The translations under genes were made by a program, and so were the position numbers. 64,000 nucleotides of DNA from positions 255,923,921 to 255,987,920 of the forward strand of contig CM037878.1 of NCBI GenBank assembly GCA_021292165.1. Reading direction: 5' to 3'. Of this stretch, positions 11,234-23,129 are shown piece by piece. This stretch comes from Shinisaurus crocodilurus. Taxonomy: Eukaryota; Chordata; Lepidosauria; Squamata; Shinisauridae. The notes beneath the pieces were generated by a model, which saw only the letters and a list, made by a program, of their open reading frames with translations, ran no database searches and was not told the origin of the DNA. Numbering within the stretch: the first letter of the stretch is position 1; each line of letters opens with the position of its first letter.

Positions 11234-11241
11234 ACTGTAAC

Positions 11242-13329
11242 ATTTTGTTGCATATCCCACTTGTCTAAACTATGCTACCACTCTGTTCCAGTTTCTTAAC
11301 AGCCTGGATTCAATCCTTTACCCATCGTGGCTGAACCAGGCTGCAAAGCATAATACAGACAATATCCTGCTTATCAAACTGGGTGGCCTGCCCAGTTTCA
11401 CTTCAAGAAATGGAGATGCTGCTTGACCTGTATGTGAACATCCAAGGATGGCTCATCCTTTGTGCCTGGGATGCTCTTATTTATCTAATTTGTTCTTACC
11501 TGATAATAAGTTTCACTACTGATATGTGGTTAAAAAGTGTCTCTATTTTCATTTCAGTCAAGAGCAATGTTTTTAAACATCAACATCAAAAGTGATGAAG
11601 CTAATTGTCTGAAGTAGTTTTCAAATCCTAAAGCCCAACCTGCCTTTTGCCAACATCAGTGGCACTTACTTCCAGGTACCTGGGAATGTTCGTAAACAGG
11701 AATGTTTTGGAGTCTGTGCATTGTGTATATTGACAAAAGAGTGAGAATTTATTTTATTTTTAATTAGTAGAAATGCATATTCAGACTTGTTTTACAGATG
11801 TTGGGCTTTCTTCTCAAACATGATTATACAATCATTCATGCAGCTCTTAGTCTAATGGACTGGTGGTTCCCATTAGCAGGTTAAAAGGTGACTTTATCAT
11901 GTCACTGTTGCCTGGTTTCTCCCTGGGAGAATGCTTCAGTCATCGAGTGTACGTCCTGGGGTTGGAAGAAAGAAATCTGAGCCAAGGAAGAGTACTAAAA
12001 AAAGGGCAGGAGGCAAGGCACCAGGCGAACTACTTAAGACTTGGTATCCACTCCAGGACAGACTATAACATTTACCATTAGCTGTGGTACACTTAGCTTC
12101 TGTCTATCACTCTCAATAAAACTCTTATTGATTAGCATGTGACTTTATTGTAGAGGGCTGGCTCCAAGACAATGAGGAGAAGCTCCAGAGGGGAAATAGA
12201 AGGAAAGTGAAGATAAAACCTATGGTCTTGAAAAGAGTAATTAATTCTAATTGCTATGGCCATCCCCTAGCTTCTTCAAAGATGACACCAATCAAGTGTG
12301 AGAAAGAGCTACCTGGGGAAGCAGTTTTCAGATGGGAGTATGAACCTTTCATGACACAGGTGTATTACCAACACCATGCCAGGTGCAGAACCAAAACATG
12401 ATCTCCACCACAAGTTCACTTTTGACTGAAGCAAGTTGAAAGGTGCCAGATTCCATGCACCATGTGTTTGTTGGTCCAGTGATTAGTGGGGGAAAACCTA
12501 ATCCTATAGCAATGGCAAATCTCAAGGCGATCCAAATGAAAGCCTTCCTACCTGGTAGACTACTGGGAGCCCCATGAAGAGTTACCAATGAAATTAGAAG
12601 TTTAAGACAGAACTGAGGTTCTTCCATAGGTGAAATTTCAGAAGAGAATATCAAGGGGGTTGCAAAAATTTCTTGAGGAATTAAAGGAATTTCAGCAGTT
12701 GTTAGGGTTCTATCAGCAATTACAAGAAAAGCAAAGATTGATTCTATCTTTCAAAACATATTGGAAACTCTTATCAAAATAGAAGGAAAGCCCTGCCCTC
12801 TACAGAAAAGAAAACACCAACGCATCTCTGCAGAAGAATCACTGACTACCCAACAGAGCTCCCCCACTCACAATAGGCAAAAACGCAGGAACCATTGTTT
12901 GCTTTAAAACTATCTGGTGTCCTTTGGACATGTAGGTGACTCAGGCATGTTTTGCTTTTGCTGCAAGGTTATTATTTTTTTCTAGACTACATCCTACTGC
13001 TTTTTTATTTTCTATTACATGGTATTCCCTTACACATTATCTCTTTGTGCTATTATCATAGTGTGCAATTTTTCTTACCCTTTTTTTATTGTGCATCCCC
13101 TAAGTTGGTTTATTTATTCATGAAAGTTTAGAATGCCACAGATTGTCGCTATATGCCACTGAGCTTATAACTGAATCCAACAGGGGAGGGAGACATAAAC
13201 TCGGGAGTTCCAATGGAAGAAGGCCTCTATGCCACAACGGAGAGAACAGCTCCAGGGGTGCCCAGTGATAATCTACCACAAAATGTAGGGGAAAAGTCGG
13301 ACTATAAAGCACATAGTCTTCAATGTCTC
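11242..13329. other. Unresolved stretch, no gene seen
   Basis: No repeat or domain recognised. Open frames at 11383-11595, 11863-12081 and 12349-12654 lack motifs. Composition is ordinary and A/T-rich. Confidence 0.4.
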
Positions 13330-13608
13330 TATGTTGGTGGCTGCTCCCTGTCAAGGGAGGGCTGGATGTTGTCCCTCTGTTGTGCTTCCACCAGCAGGCA
13401 ACAACCTTTTTATTCAAGCAGGCCTGTGATGTGCAAGCTGGTCTGTTGGGTTGGATGCAGTTTTTATTCTGTTGTTGTCTTTTTAATTATGTTTTAATTT
13501 ATTTATTTTTATTGTTTTAATCAAATTTTATTTGTGATTGTAGGCTGCCTTGAATGCCCTTTTTCTTGGTGGAAAGGTGGTATACAAATCAAATGAATAA
13601 ATAAAATG
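13330..13608 (+). mobile_element. L2-type LINE 3' end, sense
   Basis: Ends with 'gtaggctgccttgaatgccctttttcttggtgg' then 'aaaggtggtatacaaatc' and AAT-rich tail: the classic 3' end of L2 and L2-mobilised SINEs. The upstream part is decayed 3' UTR; the RT C-terminus is barely readable before 13400. Confidence 0.65.
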
Positions 13609-14224
13609 GGGGAATTATTTTTATTTCCATTTGATAAGGAAATTGGGAGATCCACTCCACATTCTTTTAAATATATATATAAACAAGATTGCAGATCTCT
13701 AGCAGAATTTTACTTAGTTTCTTAAGGTATTAAGCAATTGACTAATAGGCTAGGGCAATTTCCTCTGAAATTTCCCAGAAGTTAATGGAAGCTGCTCTGA
13801 GTTTTCTAACAGAATCTATGTATAATAATAATGACCACTCCTATGTCAAGATAACAGTCTTCTGGTTTTTGCAAGTCTTTTGCTTTCCTGGGGTCTGTCT
13901 CTCAGGGACATTAAGGCATTTCAAAAATCGATAGTTCTCTTATTCCTCTGCTTTTTAATGACTTCCATGCCCCAGACTATAACTGAGTGTTTATCAACAA
14001 ACTATCTTACTTACACTCAGGATGGCTCATGCAAATGTTATGATGACAAACGGTAGCTCATTAAGCAAAGTCTGAGAAACCCCCGTTACCCACAATCTGC
14101 TCATGCCTTTCCTGTTGGCATTCATTTGAAGAATGGGCCCTGTAAGGCACTAAGCAGCAGAAAACAACATAATACAAGACTGAAATCATAGACAGGAAAA
14201 ACCCAATTAAAGTAAGGCAGGAGT
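13609..14224. other. Unresolved stretch, no gene seen
   Basis: A/T-rich DNA without a recognisable domain or repeat family. Confidence 0.35.
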
Positions 14225-14475
14225 TCACAGATCTAACACTTCCTTACCAAAAAAGGCAGGCAGGCTCATATGAGAGAAGGCAGTCCTTCAAATATCCCAG
14301 CCCCAAACCATACAGCACCTTAAAAGTCATCACCACCACTTTGAATTGTGCCTGGAAACAAACAGGAAGCCAGGGCAGCTATTTCAGAAAGGGAATTGCC
14401 TCCTCCCAAATATGCAGCCTCTGTTCATAGCCCAGCCTCCACATTCTGGACCAATGGTAGTTTACATGCACTCTA
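14225..14475 (-). mobile_element. L2-type LINE, RT C-terminal part, antisense (segment 1)
   Basis: Plus-strand blocks 'tacagcaccttaaaagtcatcaccaccactttgaattgtgcctgg' and 'aggaagccagggcagct' match the antisense L2 RT C-terminus seen also at 60745 and 4600. With segments at 15075-15170, 16180-16475 and 16473-16871 it makes up one long disrupted L2 read from right to left. Confidence 0.65.
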
Positions 14476-15074
14476 CAAAGACTGCCTTTGCCTTGCTCTG
14501 GCTGGTTCAGGCTCAGACCTAAGGCAGTCTACAGAGCTAATCCATCTCAAGGGTCAAAAGGCAGACAGAGGTCAGATGCCAAGGCAAACACCCCAATACA
14601 AGCACAATCCAAGAAACAGGAACTTATCAGGAATCCAGTGATGAGCAGCACAAGCAATCTGTCCTATCAGAAGCAAAGTTTCACAGTACTGTGAACTGAA
14701 ATAAGATAGTGTTCCAGCAGCTTTCTTGCCTGGGACTGAGGTTTATAAGCTGGAGATTCCAGAGGACTCAGCTGCAGGACATCAGAGGCTTCTGGCAGAA
14801 GTCTTCCTCCTAAACAGGGGCCTACTTACAAGAAGGAGTTTACTCATAAGGAGCCTTCCTTTGCAGATGGGCACTTCTTCTTACAGGGGTTGTTCTGGTC
14901 TGCTGACACTCTGCTAGGTGTTCGCTTAGCCTGTGTCTCAGAGGTAGTTCCCATTCCTTTTGCATTGATGGGTCTGCTGTCTCTCCCAAGGGCCAAGGCT
15001 CCTTCTGGCCTGGATGCTCTTTGTTGCTGTTTGTCTCTGGGAGCTCTAGTTCCTCCTTTGAAGAGAATTTCTCC
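14476..15074. mobile_element. Unclassified insertion inside the antisense L2, possibly an LTR
   Basis: L2 sequence stops near 14475 and resumes near 15075 with 'gggaacattgcagtac'. The 600 bp between are unrelated to L2. They contain a TATA-like TTTATAAGC at about 14742 and are rich in CTGG/CAGA words, a composition like some reptile LTRs. I could not find clear TG...CA ends or a TSD, so the class is uncertain. Confidence 0.3.
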
Positions 15075-15170
15075 AAAAGGGAACATTGCAGTACTTCAGA
15101 TGTGTTGTAACAAAGGCAATTGCCAGCCATGGTGAGATCTGCATTCTCCAGGAATCGCTATGGTTTAGGG
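15075..15170 (-). mobile_element. L2-type LINE, antisense (segment 2)
   Basis: The block 'aacattgcagtacttcagatgtgttgtaacaaaggca' corresponds to the antisense L2 motif GTTACAGTAGTCCA...GTCACCAGTGCATGG seen at 4780. It continues segment 1 after the insert. Confidence 0.55.
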
Positions 15171-16179
15171 GTGTACAATGAATTTGGACAAACCCCTAAC
15201 ACAAGCAAGTAGCTTTGGTCCAGTTCTGTTGGATCCTGAGCTGAAGCTGGGTTCCTTACAAAGCCAACAGAATAGAACCACAGCCCCAAACAAAGCTTCA
15301 TCAGCTACTTGTGTTTTAGATACACTCCTGGGCTGCATAGACTTCCTGACTCCCAAACTAAATACAAAATAGTGACTTTCTTCTTTGGTTCCAGTTCTCT
15401 AAATGCTGCAGGGAGAGAGAGGAGGGAATCTGGCTGGATGACTGACAGGTCCACCTTTTAATCCTAGGGCACATTTGGCTAGGGACTTCAATCACTGTGC
15501 TTTGGGAGAGGGCAAGAATGGGACCATGAGATGGTCATTCTCCCAACACCACCAGACTTCACTATGAAGAAAGCCTTAAACTGTTTTCAAGCATCATAAC
15601 TCCCTAGAAACCTTCTGAAAGAAACTTGGTAGGTTTCTTGCTTTGGGACACCTCTAACACATGCCATTTTCATAAAAATTGTCCCAAAAGCAAATTGTCC
15701 GGGAAGCACAAGAAGCCAGGGAGGCTACAAAGCACAGAACAGGCCAAAATTGTAAAATAGAGAGTACACAAGGATCCCTCAATGAATTCCTCTGAAATTC
15801 TCACCCCTTCCCACAATTTTTGGATGTGATTTCTTTTTGCCGCTCCCCCAATGAATGGTCAAAAAATTGGCACAATGCTAACAAATACCTCTGTACCCAG
15901 TTCTCTGAAATTTGGTAGTCATAAGACCATGCTGAGGGGTTACTATGAAAATCTCATCCAAGAAAAAAAAAACCCACACCATTATTTGGATATCCTATGA
16001 TAGTAAATGAGAAGCACAAAGAATCAGATTTCCAAACTTCAGCTCAGGTTTGGTACCAAGTTAAAGTGGACTGATTCCAAATTGGCCTGAGCAGAAGTAG
16101 GCCTTTTTCCAAAGTGCTGAACTGAGGTCTGAGTTCATGCACATCCTTAGCTACGGTTGGTGCACTAGTATCAGCTGTG
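15171..16179. other. Unresolved interior of the disrupted L2 region
   Basis: Lies between readable antisense L2 pieces but is too diverged to align by eye. A 10-A run occurs at 15963-15972. It may be decayed L2 RT or unrelated inserted DNA. Confidence 0.3.
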
Positions 16180-16475
16180 CAAAGGCACCCCTGCCCATAC
16201 TGAGACCTGGATGTCCAAGTTCAATGCCAATCTAGGAGAATTCCCAAACGATGAACCTGTGTTTTCAATAAGGGTGCTTGAAAGTTGGGTGTCATCCACA
16301 TATTGGTGACACCAAACCCCCAGCCGAAGTCCGCTAGTAGCTTTATGCAGATGTTAAATAGCATGGGGAACAAGATACCCATGTCCAATGGTCAAGGCAT
16401 TGAAAAGGAGCTTCCTGCCCCTGTGAAGGTATGGGGTGCTGATGATCACTCACAAGGTAGTGAGTGATCTGTTCA
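16180..16475 (-). mobile_element. L2-type LINE, RT palm region, antisense (segment 3)
   Basis: On the minus strand, 16302-16291 reads Y-V-D-D, the catalytic aspartates of reverse transcriptase, inside QYVDDTQL. Just upstream in sense is PMLFNI, the usual 'SPMLFNIYM' block of L2 RT. The frame is interrupted between these motifs and the protein is dead. Confidence 0.7.
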
Positions 16476-16871
16476 TGACAATGGAACTATATTAAGTTGT
16501 CCCACTCCCAGATCACTCGCATCCCATCCAGCACAAAAGACCAAGTTCAAAGTGTGTTCCACTGAATATATCAGGCCAGAAATTACCTGGGACGTGCCCA
16601 TGGTTGCCATGGCATCCATGAACTCCTGAGCCACTCCCAATAGGGAGGCCTTAGCATGGATGTTGACATCACCCAAGACAAGCAGCCTGGATGACTCCAA
16701 TATCACCTCTGAGACCGACCTGGCAAACTCAGATAGGGATACTGTTGGACAGCAGGGCAGACAGTACTCAAGAATATCCCTAATCCTGACCCAAACAGCC
16801 AACTTCAAAAACCCATACTCAAGCCAAAGCCCAGCAGAGACTGAATGGGGCAACGGCTCAGGGTAATGCAA
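16473..16871 (-). pseudogene. L2-type LINE ORF2 endonuclease fragment
   Basis: The minus-strand frame of 132 codons contains LLVLGDVNIHA, then AQEFMDAMATMGTSQVISG and HTLNLVF. This is the C-terminal half of the apurinic-type (EEP) endonuclease domain of L2 ORF2, with the catalytic GDxN motif kept. In sense it precedes the RT YVDD remnant at 16291, the expected ORF2 order. It is N-terminally incomplete and linked to a broken RT, so it is a pseudogene. The start is only the first ATG of the open stretch. Confidence 0.8.
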
Positions 16872-16884
16872 TTGCTACAGAACC

Positions 16885-18457
16885 TCACCACCCCACCTCC
16901 CCATCAACTGGTTCAGCATGCTGGTACCCTGAAGGCGTGAACCTGTTTAAGCTAGCTAGGTATTTCCTGAGCAACTCCTTATCAATCTGTACTGAAATCT
17001 TGACTGGAATAAGTCATGATACTTATGTGAAGTTGCACACAGTTCCCCTTTTGTGAGACAATGGAGTCAAAATAGGAGTTGAGCAGCTACCTTCTTTTGG
17101 TCATCCATTGCCATACTTACTGAGAAACAGGTCTATGGTTTCCTTCCCCTTCCTTCAAATATATCTGAAAAAGACCTTTTTCTTGCTCTTAGCTCTCTTA
17201 GCTCCCCATGTCAGTCTTCTCTCAGTTGGACATGGAGAATGATGATCAGGTGACATGGGGCCTATGATCCTTATGTCTGGTTAGAATCGATGTATCATGT
17301 CACAGACTTCTGATATTAAGTGAGGACCCAGAATATTCACTGAGAATAGTCTATCAGTGTACATGGTGTTTTAGTTATAGAAATATCTGACTGGCAGATA
17401 TGAAGACATACATTTGCTATTGGCAACCTGAGCCCTGAGTGCCTGGCTGTGATACACTCTATTGTGATCATAGTAGTTCTGAAAGTGCTCCATCACCTGT
17501 AGATGCTAACATAAGAATGGCTACATCCTGGTGCTGAAAAATGCTCATGCATTGACTGGTTTATTCAATCCCTTTTGTGAGATGTGGGTCAGCTGTGTAG
17601 TATACGTATAAGGAAATCTGCAGATTTTCCATTCTAAATGTGGTTGAGATTTCATTGCTTTGATGTATCTTATTGGTGACACTGAACATAAAGCAAGAGG
17701 AAGGGAGAAGAAGAATCTAGGTAGAGAGTCTTCCATCAGCTCTTTAAGTTATAGAAATCCCACCCCCAGCTATCATCAATGTCCGTAAGAGTGAGAGATA
17801 ATCTCATTTCCAGAACCCAATGGAGCATTTGGAAGGCCACAGCTTGAAACAAGGCATGATTCAGTTTTATATCAGAAAATAATGAGCATGTTAGTTCAGT
17901 AAACTGGGCTCAGTTTCTGCTCAATAGGTACGTATGCAACAGGGTTGCCCCAGGCTATCCATAGAGGTGCCTTGGCAGAGCTTGGGATAGAGAGGCATCC
18001 AAGTCGGTAACACAAAAGGATGCTGCAGGGCACAACTGAACTGCATTGGCAAATCAGTGTGAATTTTATGGAAGGCCTGTCTGTCCCATAATAGGAATCT
18101 GCAAGCATAATAATCAATCATCCTCCATATCAGTCTCTTTGTAGCAGCAATTTTTATATAAATGTATTAGTCCTTTCTGAAAAATACAACTCCCTGCCAT
18201 ATAAAGATGAAGGGAAACCACTCACATTCTTCTAGCAAGGCCTGATAGCAAAATGGAAAGCCCAGAACAAGGAGTACTCCAGAGCACGGTGTTACCAAGA
18301 GTATCCTGCCAAGGGTTAACCAAATCCCAAGTAAGAACCCCCAAATGAAATATTCCAAGGTTATCTGGTGCCCAGTTCCTCTCTAGCATCTCCCCAGATT
18401 TAACCACATTTACAAAGGAACTTCTTTCCTTGTGGAATGGACATAATGCAGCTATCG
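16885..18457. other. Unresolved stretch, no gene seen
   Basis: Ordinary composition. Short frames near 17545-17736, 17896-18121 and 18167-18407 have no domain I recognise. Confidence 0.4.
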
Positions 18458-18900
18458 TAGGGATGGGACAGAATTATGTTCAGTTCGCATTTTAATAAGA
18501 ACTTCCTAAATTCACATTTCTCAAATCAAAATGCAAACTGCAACACACTTATCCTTTGATATTTGCACTTCTCTGAATTTTGAAATACAGTTCTCCTACC
18601 GTCACCACTAAAAAAAAAATGCATACAAAAATGTGTATATTAGGAAAACATGCACACAAAAAGGTGTATGGTACTGGAAAAATGTACAAGAAAGAATTAT
18701 ATAAGGGACAAGCATGCAAAAAAAAAAGTATATCTGGAAAAATTGAGTACAAAATACATATATTAGGAGATATGTGCAGATTTGCAGGCAGATTTTTTTT
18801 AAAAGCCACAAACTGATGCAGAGATGGGAAGGAATGAACTGAGTATTGGAAAAGTGAGAAATTAAGAGAAACCAAAAATGGCATAGGTACCCCAGAGCAA
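18458..18900. mobile_element. A/T-rich inverted-repeat element (family M1)
   Basis: Starts TAGGGATGGGACAG and contains the family's repeated 'aaaaaatgcatacaaaaatgtgtat' style words at 18610-18780. The right end is unclear. Long frames on both strands here (18549-18911 and 18580-18816) come from the near-palindromic low-complexity interior. Confidence 0.55.
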
Positions 18901-19199
18901 AAACAGATCAAGTGGGAAGCATATTTGGATAAGGGTGTCAGATGGAGCTGGATGGATCCTGCTTCTTTTCAACCTCCTTCCATGATTTGATTTCATCATT
19001 TCCCACAATGCCCCTTTAGACTTTTTATTCCTGTATATTTCTCTCAGAGTTTGTCAACCCCTGTATACTCAGTGACCATTCTTAACTGTACCTTTGGTAA
19101 AGTTGCAGAAACCCGGATGAAATTAATTTGGCCCTGAGAAACCAGATGGCCACCCCTGTTCTTCTAGAGGGCTTGGTTTAAAAACAAAAAAAACAAAAA

Positions 19200-19580
19200 A
19201 CAAAAACATTTATCTCTTGAGACTGTTCTTGCCCCTTCTCTGGCTCTTTTGAAAGCCTTTTATCTTGCCTTGCCTACCTTTCAGTCCAAGCTGCACTGTC
19301 ACAGCAGTGAAATGTAAATGCAACAGCAGGCTGGTTGGGGTAATGACCAGGTTCCTGTGCCAATTACTCTGGAGTGTTATGGTGATGACACCATTAGCTG
19401 TGCTCTGCTCTGCTGCTATGAAGTTATAGTCATGAAACCTTCAGTCATCACTGAGATAACAGCCTTATCGGCATTGTGCTGCAGCATGCAGGTGCTTTTG
19501 GACAGACTGAGACAGCATTAACACTGCCATGGCATCATGGAAACCTACAATATCCGAGCCTGACATCAATGGCTTGCTGT
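19200..19580. promoter_or_regulatory. Repeat-free island, candidate conserved non-coding element
   Basis: Balanced composition, no repeat signature, and densely packed motif-like words (AATGTAAATG, CCAATTA, CATTAGCTG, CATTAACA). It looks unlike its decayed surroundings. This is an impression from sequence texture; no conservation data are available. Confidence 0.25.
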
Positions 19581-20105
19581 CAGGATAGCAGCTGGATTGC
19601 TGGGCAGCACAATAGCTTCATGGATTTCCATTGTTAAAGCCCATTTTCTCTCTGCCTTCTACTTCCTCCCATCCCCATCCCCAACTTCTTTTTCTCTGCC
19701 TCCTATGATGCCTGCTATTCTATTTGAATCTCTCTGCATCAGTCAACAGGACTGGAATCTGCAAGGTGGACTGCAATCATCTCCTTCCTGGTGATTTCTC
19801 TCTCTTCCCCTACAGCTAGACAATTCTGCCATTGTGGGATTGCCTCCCTCCCTCCCTCCCTCCATTTTTAAAGAAGGAAATATGGGAACTTTTGTGCTGA
19901 AGAATTATGAAAAGCAATCATAATTGCCAAAGGGGTACATTAAAAGCAAAAGAAATGAACAAAGTTTTTTTGTTTTGTTTCTTTAAATGTTAGGGCATTG
20001 CTATGGGCCATGTAATTGGTCCTTTTTTTTTGTCAGTAAGGGGGATATTTGTTGTTTTTAAAGGGCTTTTGTAATACAGCAAGGAAGGAAGCACTGATGT
20101 GTGTT
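19581..20105. other. Unresolved stretch
   Basis: Contains a (CCCT)-rich run at 19846-19864 and T/A tracts. No gene or classified repeat. Confidence 0.35.
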
Positions 20106-20180
20106 TATGTGTGCATGTGTCTAGACTGCTCATGCTATCTATGTGCAGATAGATAGCCATGAGTCTAAACTGCACACATA
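20106..20180. repeat. Imperfect hairpin, about 75 nt
   Basis: TATGTGTGCA (20106-20115) pairs perfectly with TGCACACATA (20171-20180), and the inner arms (around 20122-20142 and 20149-20166) pair with a few bulges. Size is like a miRNA precursor, but the GT-rich arms suggest a decayed microsatellite or small inverted repeat. Confidence 0.5.
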
Positions 20181-20747
20181 CTATCACATACACAGACTGG
20201 CCAGCTGAAGAAAATGGCACTTCTTAACTACAAAATATTGCATTTTGACTTCTGTGGGAGTAGTATTTTGTTGAGGGATATAATCTAGATTCACGTAGCA
20301 ACTAAATAACAGATGTGCTTCTAGTGCACGAAAAGTATGATTATCTGAAAGACACTAAGGGGAATTCAAGAAACAACAAAGGACAGAAGTCAATGCTAGT
20401 GACAGTCAGAAGTGTATACTGTATGTGCCATTTGCCATAACTTTCAGTTCCTTCAGTTTGTTGGCATCTTTCCTGTTACCAATGCAGAAAAACCTTCCAA
20501 GTTATTTCATATATTTGGTTGGTTGATGGTCTCCTGGAGACAATAGGGTGTTGTGCCTTAATGTATCAATTCTATTTCAGAAACAGGATCAGGTAAGTTG
20601 TAACTCCAAAGTTCAGGGAGAAATATGTATAAGGAGATTTTTGGAAGGATTCTGAATCTTATCTCTGTAACAGATTTCTATTCGGGGTGGCAAGGGGAAG
20701 ATATGTGACTGTAGAGATAGCTAATCACCCTAAAGAGCACTAACACG

Positions 20748-20820
20748 GCAATTCTACTTAGAAGTAGTACCGATTGAGTTCAGTGGGCTTTTCTCCCAAG
20801 TAAATGTGTATAGGATTCCC
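20748..20820. mobile_element. Short palindromic repeat, about 73 bp
   Basis: GCAATTCTACTTAGAAGTAG at the left mirrors CTCCCAAGTAAATGTGTA...GGATTCC at the right, around a central 'gagttcagtgggctt'. Elements of this form (CTTACT..AGTAAG, 'tcaatggg' centre) are common interspersed palindromes in reptile genomes; assignment is from recall of that pattern. Confidence 0.5.
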
Positions 20821-21585
20821 GTAGTCTCATGGGCGGGGAATCCCACACAATTTAAACTGTTATATAGCTGTTCAAGCTCATGCTTCTTCCATCTCTGCTA
20901 TGCCTGCCTGTCAGTATCAAGCTTTGTAAAATGCACCCAATTTCTCAAACTCAACTGTCTTCTTCTTCTTTTAAAATATGCAGTGTCCTTCTGGTCATGC
21001 CGACAGCAGTCATACAAATGTATTGACTAACCCTTGGAAACCAGAAAGCTTCTGCCTGGCACTGAATCCTTGGGACGTGCCATGGAATACATCTTAATTA
21101 ACAACAGAATCAAGAGATCACCGTGTGAGCCAGCATAGATGAATTGTTGAATAAGAGGGAGGCTAGAGATACTGTGTTGCTCTCACAGTAAAACTGAAAA
21201 CAAAGGAGTGTAGGGTTTTCAGGCACTGGAGGAAGTCCATGCAAGCCACGTTTGTCCTGATTTGAGCCTTTGTGGTTGCTGAGCCCCAGTCTGGGGAAAA
21301 GAGCCTAGGGACTCAGCATAGGACCCATTGTTCCCAGAGTCAGGACTAAATGAGCAATTTTACTGCTGGGTCTTTCAATGTCTGTAGTGTTTCCACTCCA
21401 CAGAATCCAGTGTAAGAAGGATAATTCCTGGCTTCTGCTTGGGCAAAACTACCAAAGATAAGAAAGCAAAATGAAACTGAACAGGGACCATACTAATTAG
21501 GGTTGTTTCAGTTCATTTTATAACAGCATTTACCTAGTTTGCACCTCTTGGAACTGAACGGGGACTGAACACAATCTACTGTTGG
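20821..21585. other. Unresolved stretch
   Basis: No gene. The last 100 bp (21500-21585) resemble M1 element sequence but without clear ends. Confidence 0.35.
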
Positions 21586-21700
21586 TAGGGATGGTGAGAA
21601 TTTCATTTCAGTTTGGTTTTGCAAAGTTCTCCATATTTGCAAAGTTCTCCATATTTGGGAGAAAAAGAACTAGAGTGTTGTTTATTTTTAAATGAAACCG
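21586..21700. mobile_element. M1 element fragment
   Basis: Starts TAGGGATGGTGAGAATTTC. An internal 19-bp word, gcaaagttctccatatttg, is directly repeated (21630 and 21649). The right end is not visible. Confidence 0.55.
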
Positions 21701-21869
21701 AACCAGACAGATTTGTCTACCCAAATGCAGAGTTTTGAGTGCTCCGAATCCCTGTGGTTTGAATCCCTCTGTATGCAACCATGTTAGTGCTTAATTAGGG
21801 TTGCAACTCCTCATCTTTAACAGCTACATGGCAAGCAGGTACATCCTCTCCATGCTAAGAACAGGTGGA

Positions 21870-22036
21870 CCTATTGAATTTGGCTGGTGCAGATGGCTGA
21901 TAATTTTGTCTCAGTTCATTTTTTATGAGACTTCAACAAAATTTGCAATGTTCTTCATATTCGGGAGAGAAAGAAAGACATTTTTAAAATTTCAATGCAG
22001 GAGAATGTGAAACAGACAGATTTGCCTATCCCTACT
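21870..22036. mobile_element. M1 element fragment
   Basis: Right half ending 'agatttgcctatcccta'. It carries the 'gataattttgtctcagttc' block and the 'gcaatgttcttcatattcgggag' block also seen at 21640. Confidence 0.55.
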
Positions 22037-22037
22037 A

Positions 22038-22165
22038 AATTTATTGATTGGTCTATTTTAAACATTTATATACCACCTTTTAGCAATGATTTTGATTCAA
22101 CAATACATTTGTATTTTATTTTTTTCAATGTGGCTTAGATGGTTTTAAAGAGCCATCTCAGAATT
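22038..22165 (-). mobile_element. LINE 3'-end fragment, antisense
   Basis: 'aacatttatataccaccttttagc' is the reversed form of the GGTGG-TATAAAT tail of L2-type elements. Tail only. Confidence 0.45.
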
Positions 22166-22312
22166 CAAACATACTTCCACAGGGCTCATCATCAAATTCC
22201 CAGTTGCCCACAACTGAAACCAACTACGATATAATAATATCACACTATTTTCAGTGAATTTCTCCCATATTTCTGACTGAGTGCTAGAGCCATGGATAGG
22301 AAATGTCTCCTT

Positions 22313-22710
22313 TAGGAATGTATGATAATTTTGTTTCATTTCACAAATCAATTGAAAATGCCCCATTCACAGTACCAAATGCAAATAGGAGCACATTTTC
22401 TCCAAAATCTTTCACAAATTCCCAAGCTTATGTTTGTTGTCACAAAATGTGTATTTGAAAAAAATACACATTTCTGAAAATGCATAACTTCTTGAAAATT
22501 TGCAACTTTTAAATCACCCATGCTTTAGTCTATGGGGGAAATCTGTGCAAAATTGGGATTTTTTTGGGTGCATCTTTCAGATTAGATTTTCCCATTCATA
22601 CAAAACGAACAATGATCACAAATGTGAGCACAAATCGAGGAGAGATGAGCAGCAAGCTGATGTTTGGAAATTCTAGGTGAACTCAAATATCACTCATTCA
22701 CCCATCTCTA
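22313..22710. mobile_element. M1 element, about 398 bp
   Basis: Begins TAGGAATGTATGATAATTTTG and ends CACCCATCTCTA. The interior has the diagnostic 'tttagtctatgggggaaatctgtg' and 'aaatgcataactt' words. No matching TSD remains. Confidence 0.65.
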
Positions 22711-23129
22711 GCCATGCACAATGATACTGGTCCATGGTAGAATCCCCATACGTATGGCAGGAACAATGATTGTCATAGCCACTAACTTGTCTCACACAGA
22801 ACATTGTGAAGGAAAGGGTCAAATAGAATGACAGCAAGAGTGCATTTCTAGACCTCTTTTTTGATGACATGACATCTTATCAGCCTTTAAAGTGATTGAT
22901 TACACATAAACCAACCTCCCTTGTATAATTAAACCTTGGCACAAAATCCTCTTGGTTATCCTAACTAGATTGCACCAGTTGGTTCAGAAGCTGAATTGGA
23001 TTGTCTCAATAAATTTGTTTTATGTGTGTTCCTATTAAGGGACTCACATTTCATTTTATGTGACTTCTCAATGGGTGGGGTCGGGGGCTGTTTGGTCTGC
23101 ATTTTTACGCAAACTGACCTAATTCATAC

